Positions 1 to 7,986 of a stretch of 64,000 bases of DNA are shown here, piece by piece. The notes beneath the pieces are model-generated. The model ran no database searches. It had not been told where the DNA came from and saw nothing but the letters and a program-made list of their open reading frames with translations. Origin of the DNA: Vagococcus allomyrinae (GTDB lineage Bacteria; Bacillota; Bacilli; Lactobacillales; Vagococcaceae). The translations under genes were made by a program, and so were the position numbers. The number at the start of each line of letters is the position of its first letter. Within the stretch, counting starts at the first letter, position 1. The stretch covers positions 234,357-298,356 of the forward strand of contig NZ_JAEEGA010000002.1 in NCBI RefSeq assembly GCF_017829975.1, given 5' to 3'.

Positions 1-82
1 TTAAAACACTTAAGAAAATGGGGAGTAACAAACATACTACCGCCACTACATTGACCCATTTTTGATTCAACACTTTTTTCAT
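1..82 (-). CDS. N-terminus of a membrane or secreted protein, cut by the window edge
   Basis: An open frame starts with ATG at 82 and runs off the left edge. Its 27 visible residues begin MKKVLNQKW and continue as a hydrophobic stretch (VVAVVCLLLPIFLSVL), which looks like a signal peptide or first membrane segment. It lies just downstream of the glycosyltransferase on the same strand and may belong to the same transcript. The function cannot be read from this fragment. Two other frames are also partly open here, so the call is tentative. Confidence 0.4.
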   Translation of the reverse strand, partial: MKKVLNQKWVNVVAVVCLLLPIFLSVL

Positions 83-100
83 CAGCTTCTACCTTCTTTT

Positions 101-196
101 CTAAATTGGATAACCCTTTCCCAAAATCAGTTCGATGACCAATGCTCGTTGCTTCTGTGATGCTTTTTCATCACCACAGGCAGCACATCTAAACAT
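101..196 (-). CDS. possible 31-residue peptide after the glycosyltransferase
   Basis: The ATG overlaps the glycosyltransferase stop codon (TGATG), and an AAGGTGA-like ribosome site lies within the end of that gene. The peptide begins MFRCAACGDEKAS, with a CxxC pair, and ends after 31 codons. Translational coupling would fit a real small gene. An out-of-frame reading of a decayed gene fits equally well. I do not recognise it. Confidence 0.2.
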   Translation of the reverse strand: MFRCAACGDEKASQKQRALVIELILGKGYPI

Positions 197-1638
197 CAAT
201 CACCTTTTTCAATACCAACTTCCACTTCTTTTCTTGTTCCCCAATCGGCTACTTTCCAAACAGTAAACAGTCCATAAATTTGTAACAAACTACATATCAA
301 CAGATTCAGTAAGGTGGATAAAGGTGAAAACAACAAATATGATACGATCTGATAGCCTTTTGTCATATCATGTCGTTCAAAAGTCAACGTTCGGAGATTC
401 CGTACGTAGCCTAAAAAAATCATGTAGGCAATGACAGCCAGCGGTAAACGCCAATTGATTATGGGGTAATAGAAATAAATTGCCATAAAAATCGGTGTAT
501 AAGCGCCAAATGAGATATAGTGACTTAACTGAATCCACCAAGAAGCTTTTTTAGGACTTTGATACTTTAAAAACCATACCCCTCCCCACCAAAAACTACG
601 CCACCAGCGACTTCGTTGTCTTAATAAGTGACTTAATTTGACTGGATTTAGCGTATAGCCAATGGAGGTTTCTTGATAAACAGTCGCTCCCATTATCGAG
701 GCATATTGCGTTAGCATCCGATCATCTCCGAATTTAGCTTTTTGAGAAAAGACGATTTGAGATAAATAATGATCAATGTAACCTTCTATCACGCTAGCAC
801 GATAGAAGGCTAAACAGCCGTGATTCACTCCAACGGCCTTCCATCGAGAATAGGCCGAGCGACCATTTGAAAAAGCTGAGACAAACGAAATCCCTACAGC
901 TCTTGTTAACAAATTATCCTGATGATTATAGTCTAATAAGGCTCCGCCAACAGACATGATCCTCTCATCAAAGAATGGCAATAGGCCTTGTTCCACTGCA
1001 TCCTCATTTAAAATAGTGTCACTGTCTATCGTGATGAAAATATCAACTTTCGTTCTTAATTCATGAAAAGCAATTGCTTGAGCTTCGCGTTTACCTTCAT
1101 TTTTTTTATAAAAATAGAATGCCTCATTCTTAAAAGCTCCTCTCCATTTTTTAAAGAGAACTTCGCACTTATTTTCTTCTAAAGATCCATCCTCAACGAT
1201 GTAAACATAGTCTGGTAAAACTGTTTGGGCTGATAAACTGGCCAGTACCTTTTCAAAAATAACTTTATCTTCGTTATAAACAGGAATCACCACTGCTGTC
1301 TTAAGCTCTTTAACACTTCGACCTTCTGGTAAGACATAGACTGGATTAAAATAAGATGATAGGGTTAAGAATAAATTCCAACAAAAAGCTATCACCACAA
1401 AGGGGATGGTCCAAAATAAAATAGTTTGAAGCGAGTAATAATGATAGATCAGCACCCCCAATAAAGAAAATACACAAGAGCATAGTGTTACACGATGCCA
1501 CAAGGTCCGCTTGAAAGTTATTTTTGAATCATCTGTTCTCCTCTCACTAAGAACATCCTTTTCACCCCCACTAGCAGATAGTAACAAGGCTAAAACAATC
1601 ATCATAATAAAGTAGATAAACACCCAAAAATAAATCAA
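196..1638 (-). CDS. membrane glycosyltransferase family 2 (processive polysaccharide synthase type)
   Basis: This is a 480-residue integral membrane protein. Two hydrophobic segments lie at the N-terminus (about 5-20 and 48-90), then a GT-A catalytic domain (about 110-340), then several C-terminal membrane segments. Visible motifs are AVVIPVYNED at the start of the domain, a DSDT nucleotide-sugar and metal site, and QRSRWWRSFWW, the Q(Q/R)xRW signature of processive synthases such as hyaluronan, cellulose and poly-GlcNAc synthases. It probably polymerises or transfers a sugar at the inner membrane face. The start is TTG at 1638, preceded by AAAGGAG at a good distance; an internal ATG at residue 12 is the alternative. 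The polymer cannot be named from sequence. Confidence 0.8.
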   Translation of the reverse strand: MIYFWVFIYFIMMIVLALLLSASGGEKDVLSERRTDDSKITFKRTLWHRVTLCSCVFSLLGVLIYHYYSLQTILFWTIPFVVIAFCWNLFLTLSSYFNPVYVLPEGRSVKELKTAVVIPVYNEDKVIFEKVLASLSAQTVLPDYVYIVEDGSLEENKCEVLFKKWRGAFKNEAFYFYKKNEGKREAQAIAFHELRTKVDIFITIDSDTILNEDAVEQGLLPFFDERIMSVGGALLDYNHQDNLLTRAVGISFVSAFSNGRSAYSRWKAVGVNHGCLAFYRASVIEGYIDHYLSQIVFSQKAKFGDDRMLTQYASIMGATVYQETSIGYTLNPVKLSHLLRQRSRWWRSFWWGGVWFLKYQSPKKASWWIQLSHYISFGAYTPIFMAIYFYYPIINWRLPLAVIAYMIFLGYVRNLRTLTFERHDMTKGYQIVSYLLFSPLSTLLNLLICSLLQIYGLFTVWKVADWGTRKEVEVGIEKGD

Positions 1639-1719
1639 TTAATAGTCTCCTTTTGCTTTTAATATACATATCGCACGCTTTTTTATAAGTATCTATAATT
1701 GAACAGCTAACAGGCACTC

Positions 1720-1754
1720 AAAAGCTCGACATGATAAACGAGTGAAGAGCTTTT
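1720..1754. terminator. bidirectional terminator-like hairpin
   Basis: An inverted repeat (aaaagctc at 1720-1727 and gagctttt at 1747-1754) has A/T runs on both sides. It sits between the degenerate recombinase gene and the glycosyltransferase, both on the minus strand, and could separate their transcripts. The stem is short. Confidence 0.4.
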
Positions 1755-1870
1755 AATACCGATCCTACATTTCCGTTCATTTTTTAAGCGTAAATCATTT
1801 TTAAGGGATAATCAATTAAAGAAAACCTCTTTAAATATACTTATATGCATATTCATTTATCGATTTCTGT

Positions 1871-2377
1871 TCAACCTTTAAAAAAATGTGTTGTATACTT
1901 ATGAACACTGCCAAGGGATACCTGACACATTTCTGCTATTTCTCTTAAGGTGTATTTTTGATTAGATAAAAACTGCATTTTTCTGATGGTATCTTCATCA
2001 ATTTTGGGACGTCCTAGTAATGCCCCCTCGTCTTTTAAACGCGTCAAAGACTGGCGAGTTTTTTCTTTATGACAACAGAGGCTCGTATCTAATATTGACT
2101 TCGAGATCGAATAAAAATACGGAAGCTTTCTAGAGTCAATTTTCTCTAAAACAGTGATGAGAGACACTTTTTTTTCTTCCAGTTGTTCTAACAGCTTTGC
2201 CATGGATTTATATTGTTTGCCAAAAGAGCTTAAGGAGATTGCGATCAACATATCTCCTGATTTGAGTGTCTCTAACAATACAAAGAGTTCTTTATCACAA
2301 GATAAATCATGATTATCTATGTAAATAGCTTCACAATCATAAGGCAATAAAAGTTTGAGTTGTTCTGTTGTGGTCAT
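1871..2377 (-). CDS. degenerate serine-recombinase-like protein, catalytic residues lost
   Basis: The 168 residues have a resolvase-like N-terminal fold and a clear C-terminal resolvase helix-turn-helix (GRPKIDEDTIRKMQ, then LREIAEMCQVSLGSVHKYT). The region corresponding to the catalytic LDRLxR motif reads LSSFGK, so the aspartate and arginines are gone. The ATG start omits the first strand. Upstream in frame, to an ATT codon at 2416, the sequence adds a YGYLRK stretch matching the N-terminus of the paralogues at 7.4-9.6 kb, and an AAGGGA site stands seven bases before it; the true start may be that ATT. Even with the extension there is no nucleophilic serine. It is probably a DNA-binding protein rather than a recombinase. 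Confidence 0.7.
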   Translation of the reverse strand: MTTTEQLKLLLPYDCEAIYIDNHDLSCDKELFVLLETLKSGDMLIAISLSSFGKQYKSMAKLLEQLEEKKVSLITVLEKIDSRKLPYFYSISKSILDTSLCCHKEKTRQSLTRLKDEGALLGRPKIDEDTIRKMQFLSNQKYTLREIAEMCQVSLGSVHKYTTHFFKG

Positions 2378-2686
2378 TGGAAATTGTTTGCGTAAATAGC
2401 CGTAGCGAGTAATAATGAATCATTCCCTTGTTATATTTTCGTCCTGTTTTTTAACTGAAGATAGCTTGCGACATGAATAAACTGATTGTTATTCTTAGAA
2501 ATCCTGATCTCTTTACCGACAGTCATCATTCTAACTTCTTCTTTTATTTTAACAAGCTTATCGCCTTCACTCGATTCAAAAATAAGCTTTCTTTTATCTG
2601 TTTTTGACCTTAGACAACCATCTTCATTTTTTTCTTTATTTCTCTGTCACTTATCCCTATACTTAAGGTATTAGGAGGGAAAAACG
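2378..2686. other. intergenic region between degenerate recombinase and mga-like gene
   Basis: This is AT-rich DNA between divergent genes. A minus-strand frame stays open from about 2640 down to 2447 and encodes a plausible lysine-rich stretch, but it has no usable start codon; it may be the remains of a gene. An AGGAGG ribosome site for the downstream regulator lies near 2673. Confidence 0.3.
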
Positions 2687-4171
2687 ATGGAACGCAAATT
2701 AGAGCTGTGGAAAATGATAGATCCTATTACTCAAAAGAAGCTAACACTTTTAGAACAAATAAAAGAGGCTGAAGGCTCTGTCTCCATTCAAACACTGGCT
2801 GATTTTAATAATTGGGGGCGAGAGACGGTACAAAGATATCTGGATTTATTATGGAAAGACTGGACATCTGGCGACTATGATGGGGTGACACTTATTAGAA
2901 CAAATAATCAAATAACTCTTAACTGGACAGACTATCGCTCCTTCTATTTGTTTCGATTGACTATTTGCGAAAACAGCATCGCGATTTCTGTTCTTCGAAA
3001 ATTACTCCTTGGAGAAACCGTCTCTCTGACCGATTCAGTCAATCACTATTTTGTAAGCGAATCTACGTTTAAACGACGGTTGCTCCCGCTAAAAGCGGCA
3101 TTAATAGAATATGAATTAACTTTATCAAGTCATCACGGTTTTTTCTTCCTTCAAGGTGAAGAACATCAAATAAGAGTATTCGCATACAATTTTTTTTGGA
3201 AACTCTATAAAGGTTGTAAATGGCCCTTCACCGTCATAAATGAACAAAAAATAGCGGCAATTTCGAACTACTTATTAGATCAAGTTTCCAATAAACGTAA
3301 TGATACTAACAATCATCAAATATGGTACGTATTAGCCATTAATCTCACTCGTTATCGTAGAGGCTTTGAATTAAACTGGACAGATGATCAACTAAAACTA
3401 TATTTTTCTCAGGACTATTTAGCTGAGGCTAGGCCCTGGCTTAATCTATTTCAATTGCCTGAAAAAGAAATTCTCTTCTTTTTTTTGCTGACGCAAACCC
3501 AAGAAAAAGTTTTGTCTCTTTCGTTATTCAAAAAAGCTGTTCTTAGCTTTCATGAAACCACGAACAGTGATGTATTTAAAGCAACGGAACTCTTTTTTCA
3601 TTACTTTTCAGAATACATCGTCACATTATCCAAAGAAGATCAGGAAAAACACTATACCTATATTTTCGCTAACCATCTTTTTAGTTTTATTTTCCCTCAT
3701 TTTTCAATAGGAATGAGCGGCTTTTCAACTAGTTATGGAGTCTCAAATCAATTTCCTGTGCTCGCTAATAAATTAGTTGATCTACTAGAGAAATTAACCG
3801 CGGAGACCCATTATCCTCTTTTTGAAAATAGAGATTTTTTGATTCCAAGATATGCATTATTTTGCTCTTTGCTGCTCGATATCAGCTCTTTTGAAAAAAC
3901 TATTGTAGTTTATGTTGAGACTGACTATCCTGAAATACTTGAAAACCACTTAATTCAAATTTTTTATGATTGTTTTCATCATTACTTCAAATTAAAAATT
4001 GTAAAAAAGTGCACAGAATTAAGTCAACAACATGCTGATTTGGTTTTGACGACGTCGCTAGTTCCTATGAAAGAAATTAAAGCCGATTTTATTTATTTTC
4101 TTTCTGGTCATCTTTTGACAGAAGATCTCATTAAGATTGAGACCATTTTACGCAACATAAGAGAACGCTAA
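2687..4171 (+). CDS. Mga/AtxA-family transcriptional regulator
   Basis: The 494 residues have the layout of Mga-type regulators. An N-terminal helix-turn-helix region (about 15-75, with QTLADFNNWGRETVQRYLD) is followed by a second HTH_Mga-like region (about 95-160, SESTFKRRLLPLKAAL), a helical PRD-like middle, and a C-terminal EIIB-like tail. In streptococci and enterococci Mga homologues activate surface-protein genes, often in response to sugar phosphotransferase signals. AGGAGG stands about eight bases before the ATG. The gene sits next to the end of the fibre operon and points at it, so regulation of that operon is a fair guess but not shown. Confidence 0.8.
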   Translation: MERKLELWKMIDPITQKKLTLLEQIKEAEGSVSIQTLADFNNWGRETVQRYLDLLWKDWTSGDYDGVTLIRTNNQITLNWTDYRSFYLFRLTICENSIAISVLRKLLLGETVSLTDSVNHYFVSESTFKRRLLPLKAALIEYELTLSSHHGFFFLQGEEHQIRVFAYNFFWKLYKGCKWPFTVINEQKIAAISNYLLDQVSNKRNDTNNHQIWYVLAINLTRYRRGFELNWTDDQLKLYFSQDYLAEARPWLNLFQLPEKEILFFFLLTQTQEKVLSLSLFKKAVLSFHETTNSDVFKATELFFHYFSEYIVTLSKEDQEKHYTYIFANHLFSFIFPHFSIGMSGFSTSYGVSNQFPVLANKLVDLLEKLTAETHYPLFENRDFLIPRYALFCSLLLDISSFEKTIVVYVETDYPEILENHLIQIFYDCFHHYFKLKIVKKCTELSQQHADLVLTTSLVPMKEIKADFIYFLSGHLLTEDLIKIETILRNIRER

Positions 4172-4446
4172 CATTATATACACTATAAATTAAACAGCTA
4201 GGGAACTAAACAAAAAGATAGTGAGATGGCCTGTACTGATCAAATGTCGCCTGTAGTATACAGTTCCCCTCTGATATAGTTCATTTTGCTTAATCCACAA
4301 AATTGATAGGCCACTTAAACCTAATCCTCAGCCATCTTGCAGCCGGTTGTTCTCATTAGGAGGTATGCAGTAGCTATCATTAGATCATCTTTCAATATGA
4401 CTTGACAGCTCTTTTTAGTTGAGACGATAAATAAAGTAAATTGACA
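4172..4446. other. intergenic region, no gene seen
   Basis: No open frame of credible length and no recognisable RNA gene lies between the Mga-like gene and the terminator at 4447. The bases look unlike the neighbouring coding DNA, and nothing more can be said. Confidence 0.3.
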
Positions 4447-4477
4447 AAAAAATGTGATAGGGTTTCTCACATTTTTT
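4447..4477. terminator. bidirectional terminator ending the fibre operon and the mga-like gene
   Basis: An 11-base-pair stem (aaaaaatgtga at 4447-4457, tcacatttttt at 4467-4477) encloses a nine-base loop, with A and T runs on either side. On the minus strand it overlaps the last codons of the 57-residue gene, so it closes the long operon. On the plus strand it lies downstream of the Mga-like gene. Confidence 0.7.
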
Positions 4478-4640
4478 CTGTCATATCGATAGTCAAGTTG
4501 GTCAATAAGAAAGTAGCTCCTTGAGCTAACACTTGGTAGGCTTGCTCATTCTTGCCTTCATTTTGAAGGCGTTCTGATTCCCTTAAATCATTTTTAAAGA
4601 TTGATAAAATATCCCTTGTGGTAAGATGATCATCTTCCAT
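4467..4640 (-). CDS. 57-residue protein, last gene of the fibre operon
   Basis: This small frame starts MEDDHLTTRDILSIFKNDLR and is charged and helical. Its AAAGGA ribosome site lies inside the last codons of the preceding gene, at a normal distance from the ATG, which supports a real, coupled gene. It ends inside the operon terminator. I do not recognise the family. No signal peptide or membrane segment is present, so it is probably cytoplasmic. Confidence 0.6.
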   Translation of the reverse strand: MEDDHLTTRDILSIFKNDLRESERLQNEGKNEQAYQVLAQGATFLLTNLTIDMTEKM

Positions 4641-4645
4641 TTTAT

Positions 4646-5107
4646 TCAGTCCTTTCCTGTTTCTTTTCGATGTTTTTTGGCATCCATACCACGATTAATT
4701 AAGTCAATCGCCTCTGCGTACTGGACGTCTAACGCCTCTGTCAGTTGGGTCAGGCGAGAGTTAAGCTGTCGGTCCGGAAGATTGCTTGCCGGAATGACAA
4801 CTGTCAGAAGTTCGTTCTCTTCTTCCTCAACACTTGGGTAATCACGCGCCGCCTTTTCTTTAATTCTATCTGCTTCTGCTTTGGCTGCCAATAAATAAAG
4901 GCCTATTAAATCCGTCACCGGTCGAGACCTTTGGAGTGCTTCTTCTAGGAGAGCACTAAGAGTAAGACTGTCGAGAAATTGTTGGTGCATTTGCTGAATC
5001 TCTTCTGAACTGGCTGTTTCTAAGAGTATTTGCTGGCTCAACTGGCGCACTTTTTGAAACTCACTCAACAATAAAGGGGTGATCTCTGCTAATACCTCTT
5101 CTTTCAC
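4646..5107 (-). CDS. helical cytoplasmic protein of unknown function
   Basis: This 153-residue acidic protein is rich in Glu, Leu, Gln and Arg and looks almost entirely alpha-helical, with likely coiled-coil stretches (about 10-60 and 75-95). It has no signal peptide, membrane segment or recognised catalytic motif. A GGAGGGG site lies just before the ATG. It sits 14 bases after the 66-residue gene and six bases before the 57-residue gene, in the tail of the fibre operon. A structural or adaptor role is possible; I cannot assign a function. Confidence 0.6.
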   Translation of the reverse strand: MKEEVLAEITPLLLSEFQKVRQLSQQILLETASSEEIQQMHQQFLDSLTLSALLEEALQRSRPVTDLIGLYLLAAKAEADRIKEKAARDYPSVEEEENELLTVVIPASNLPDRQLNSRLTQLTEALDVQYAEAIDLINRGMDAKKHRKETGKD

Positions 5108-5121
5108 TGATCCCCCTCCTT

Positions 5122-5322
5122 TTAATTACTCATATGACGGTAACTGACCACGACTCGGTTTAAATATTCTTCTGATTGCGCTTGATCTATTTGTTCACAA
5201 TGGGTGATTTCTACTATACAGGCGTTTACTAGCTTCTGGCTAGCCTGCCCAATAAATTCGTACTCAAATAATTCCGAGCGGCATACATACCAGTCATTCA
5301 CCTCAATCTCTTCTGAATTCAT
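5122..5322 (-). CDS. 66-residue protein of unknown function
   Basis: This short acidic protein starts MNSEEIEVNDWYVCRSE and contains three cysteines. Its ATG overlaps the stop of the upstream 56-residue gene in an ATGA arrangement, and AAGGAGG precedes it, so translation is probably coupled. No membrane segment or known domain is visible. Its position in the operon is the only clue to its role. Confidence 0.6.
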   Translation of the reverse strand: MNSEEIEVNDWYVCRSELFEYEFIGQASQKLVNACIVEITHCEQIDQAQSEEYLNRVVVSYRHMSN

Positions 5323-5489
5323 TTGGCCTCCTTATAAGGAGACGAAGGGGCATCTTGACTCAATAATCGTTTAACTCGCTTTAAAGTGGCATCCGTTTCT
5401 TTCTCAATCGCCTCTCTTGCCTCACATCTTAAGTTTTCTAGTTGTTCGGCAATGTCTAACGTTGTGCTTTGATTCTTCTCATTTCTCAT
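5319..5489 (-). CDS. 56-residue helical protein of unknown function
   Basis: The frame starts MRNEKNQSTTLDIAEQLENL and is strongly charged and helical (LRCEAREAIEKETDATLKRV region). It follows the ABC-LysM gene by 17 bases and shares an ATGA overlap with the next gene, so it fits the operon. It resembles a small coiled-coil protein. No family is recognised. Confidence 0.55.
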   Translation of the reverse strand: MRNEKNQSTTLDIAEQLENLRCEAREAIEKETDATLKRVKRLLSQDAPSSPYKEAK

Positions 5490-5506
5490 TTCTTGTCTTC
5501 CTTTAT

Positions 5507-7030
5507 TTAGGGTAGTCTTAAGGTTTGCCCGATGGTTAATTGCTCTGTTTGAAGGGCATTGGCTTGTTGAATCGCCATCACGTCCACCCCGTATCGTCTG
5601 GCAATACTGTATAAGGTGTCACCTTGGGTGACAATGTGCTGATTTTCTGGTACTTCCGAGGTACTAGGGAGGGCGACATCAGACACACTCTCTGATGAGC
5701 TCACTAGCTTCTGTGCCCCCTGAGGCAATGCCAGTGTTTCACCTGCGTAAATAGTGGGATCGGTTGATTGATTCACGGCTTGTAAGTCCGACACTGACAC
5801 ACCATAAACGGATGCGATCTGCTCGAGGGTCTCTCCACTCGTCACCACATGGGTTAGATCAGACTTGGCCACGTCTGGGAGCGGAATAGCACTCACCGAC
5901 GCCTCATGAGCTGGCTGGCTGATCATCATCGGTGCCGCCGAAGAAAATGAGACCGTCTGACTCTCTTTCGGCTGAACACTTGAAGCAGCTCCTGTGAGTG
6001 GCAAAGGGGTTCTAGCCTTTGCATTTAGCGCTCCCCAGATAACCGTTAAAATTAGAAGACTCCCAAGGATCGCGCCTCCTACTCCCAATAACCAATAAGG
6101 GGAGGAAGAAGTTAGGGGCCTTGCCTGACGATGTCGGCGACTTACAGTTTCGGATTCCTCAGGTCTGTCGGCTGAGCCAGACACCTCTGGTATCTCTTCC
6201 TTTACCAATAAGGTTGCCGGTTCTATCTCACTTATTACTGATTCCTCTCCTTGGACAAGCTCGTCTGACTCGTCCATGTCTTCTACCTGTGTCTCATACC
6301 CCTCTTGCCAAAATTGGTGTTGCTGAGGCATCGACAAACGCTGAATCTGAAAGTAATAATCATAATATGACATTAAGACCTCGGTGATATCTCCATGTTT
6401 CTGTAATTGGCCAAATTCCAACCATACCACTTGGTCACAGTACCGATCAATTCGCTTAATGGTGTCCGTTTCAATCCAAATACTAGAGCCCAAGTTTTTC
6501 AACAGCTCCAGGCGCAAGAAAACCTTGATGTGGAAATCTTCTTTCACAGTCAATAAGGGTTCATTCAAATAGATCACTGAAGGGGCCACATGCAACAAGA
6601 GACTGATGGCTAACTGGGCCTTCTCTTCTTGACTATAGTGAGACAGTTTTTGTTGAAAACGATCCCCCAGTTCAGAAAACAACTGAATCGTTGCCAACAA
6701 CTCTGGGAGTTTTTTCTTAGCGATTCCCCATTGCACTAGCTGCTGTTTCACATAGGCCTCTCCCGTTCGCTCATTGGCTTTACGGGGAGGTAATTCAAAT
6801 TGACCAGGGTGCTCCGTCTGCCCTAACACCAGCCCTTCACTTGGTGTCAGCTCGTTTAATAAGAGTTTAGCTAAGGTGGTTTTGCCTGCCCCTTTCCCTC
6901 CAATAATTCCCACGATCTTGCCATAAGGTTGTGAAAAGGTCACACGGTCCAGGGCAGTCAAACGAGCCCCTGTCTCCTCTTTGGGGTAATAGTGGCTAAT
7001 TCCCATTAGTTTCCATGTCATTGTTGTCAT
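5507..7030 (-). CDS. TagH-like ABC ATPase fused to a membrane segment and two LysM domains, ATPase motifs degenerate
   Basis: The 507 residues comprise an ABC ATPase domain (about 1-235), an acidic linker, one membrane segment (about 310-335) and two LysM domains (about 390-440 and 462-507, with VTSGETLEQIASVYGVS and VTQGDTLYSIARRYGVD). This order recalls TagH, the ATPase of wall teichoic acid export. The Walker A motif is present (GGKGAGKT). Walker B reads VIYLNEP, with Asn for the usual Asp; the signature reads YSQEEKAQLA instead of a glycine-rich LSGGQ-like motif; and the H-loop His appears to be Thr (WIETDTIKRI). It may bind but poorly hydrolyse ATP. No TagG-like permease is nearby. LysM would place the C-terminus at the peptidoglycan, so it could link the fibre operon to the wall. 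Confidence 0.75.
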   Translation of the reverse strand: MTTMTWKLMGISHYYPKEETGARLTALDRVTFSQPYGKIVGIIGGKGAGKTTLAKLLLNELTPSEGLVLGQTEHPGQFELPPRKANERTGEAYVKQQLVQWGIAKKKLPELLATIQLFSELGDRFQQKLSHYSQEEKAQLAISLLLHVAPSVIYLNEPLLTVKEDFHIKVFLRLELLKNLGSSIWIETDTIKRIDRYCDQVVWLEFGQLQKHGDITEVLMSYYDYYFQIQRLSMPQQHQFWQEGYETQVEDMDESDELVQGEESVISEIEPATLLVKEEIPEVSGSADRPEESETVSRRHRQARPLTSSSPYWLLGVGGAILGSLLILTVIWGALNAKARTPLPLTGAASSVQPKESQTVSFSSAAPMMISQPAHEASVSAIPLPDVAKSDLTHVVTSGETLEQIASVYGVSVSDLQAVNQSTDPTIYAGETLALPQGAQKLVSSSESVSDVALPSTSEVPENQHIVTQGDTLYSIARRYGVDVMAIQQANALQTEQLTIGQTLRLP

Positions 7031-7079
7031 GTGTTCCCTCCTGATTATGCTTTCCCCTTTTGGCTATCATCCCTTACCC

Positions 7080-7394
7080 TTAAAGCAATCCGGCTGTTCG
7101 TTTGTAATAATTCAAGTGTAATTGTGTGCTCCAACTGATTACTTGTACTTCTTTCTGTCGCAATTGCGCGAGTGCTCTTGAGGTACTCACGGCATCGTTC
7201 CCAAACACCTGAAGACTGGCAATAATCACCCTGTCTTTCGGCTGTAATTTGGTCAGAAGCTGATCAAACGCATCGTGCTTCTTCAGGTTTGCCGATTCAA
7301 TAAACAGCTCCTCACAGTGATAATCTGAGACAATTTTCAATTGATCATTGGTTGGTAGTGGTTGCCGACGCCGAACATATCCATAGATGGCCAT
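7080..7394 (-). CDS. short degenerate resolvase N-terminal domain
   Basis: The 104 residues start MAIYGYVRRRQPLP and match the N-terminal fold of small serine recombinases, but a run of basic residues replaces the serine of the Y-RVS motif. The DRLxR region reads LQVFGN. The protein ends before the helix-turn-helix that its paralogues carry, so it lacks the DNA-binding half. It might form mixed dimers with the longer paralogues next door. It lies 12 bases after the 185-residue paralogue. Truncation of an older gene is the other explanation. Confidence 0.65.
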   Translation of the reverse strand: MAIYGYVRRRQPLPTNDQLKIVSDYHCEELFIESANLKKHDAFDQLLTKLQPKDRVIIASLQVFGNDAVSTSRALAQLRQKEVQVISWSTQLHLNYYKRTAGLL

Positions 7395-7406
7395 GTTTCT
7401 TCCCCC

Positions 7407-7964
7407 TTACACAGACACGGTTTCTGGATCAAACTGATGAATGTATTTGTAAACACTCCCCAATGAGACGTCACATTCTGTGGCAATGCGTCTCATGGAC
7501 CACTTTTGATCGTGATACAAGCTGCCAATTTGTTTGATCGTCTCCTCATCCAAGGTCGGTCGACCAATATTTTTCCCAATCTCTCGTGCCAATCGAATTT
7601 GTTGGCGAATGCGAACACTTTTGCACTCCGAAACCGTTGTGGCGACTAGCCCAAGGGTCTCATAAAAAGACGTGTCTACATGAGTATCCAACTGATCCTC
7701 AATGCTGATTAAGCGAATCCGTAATTCCCTCAGCTGAGCCACCACTTCAGATAATTGGGCAAGATTTTTACCAAACGCTTTAAGACTCATGACGACTAAC
7801 GTGTCTTCTTCTACTAATTTGTCTACCAAGAGAGACCATTCGGTCTCCTCCTGAATCAGCGCTCCCTCAATAAACAATTCATCACAGTTGTAGGTCAAGA
7901 TATGAGCCAATTGAGTCGATTCGTTCATTGGGAATCCTTTTCGTACATAACCATAAATTGCCAT
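7407..7964 (-). CDS. degenerate serine-recombinase-like protein with intact helix-turn-helix
   Basis: The 185 residues start MAIYGYVRKGFPMNES. The fold and length are those of a small resolvase, but the catalytic serine position is not serine and the LDRLxR motif is LKAFGK, so Asp and both Arg are lost. The C-terminal region keeps the GRP linker and a well-formed helix-turn-helix (MRRIATECDVSLGSVYKYI). AAAGGAG precedes the ATG. A DNA-binding regulatory role is inferred from the preserved helix-turn-helix and lost active site. Confidence 0.75.
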   Translation of the reverse strand: MAIYGYVRKGFPMNESTQLAHILTYNCDELFIEGALIQEETEWSLLVDKLVEEDTLVVMSLKAFGKNLAQLSEVVAQLRELRIRLISIEDQLDTHVDTSFYETLGLVATTVSECKSVRIRQQIRLAREIGKNIGRPTLDEETIKQIGSLYHDQKWSMRRIATECDVSLGSVYKYIHQFDPETVSV

Positions 7965-7986
7965 TCTTACCGCTCCTTTCTATCTA

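Noticed and set aside
2447-2640. Open minus-strand frame between the recombinase-like gene and the Mga-like gene
   Set aside because: It encodes a plausible lysine-rich stretch but has no start codon and no ribosome site; listed only as intergenic content.
2486-2674. 62-residue plus-strand frame
   Set aside because: Leu/Ser-rich composition typical of the reverse of a coding or AT-rich region, with no ribosome site.
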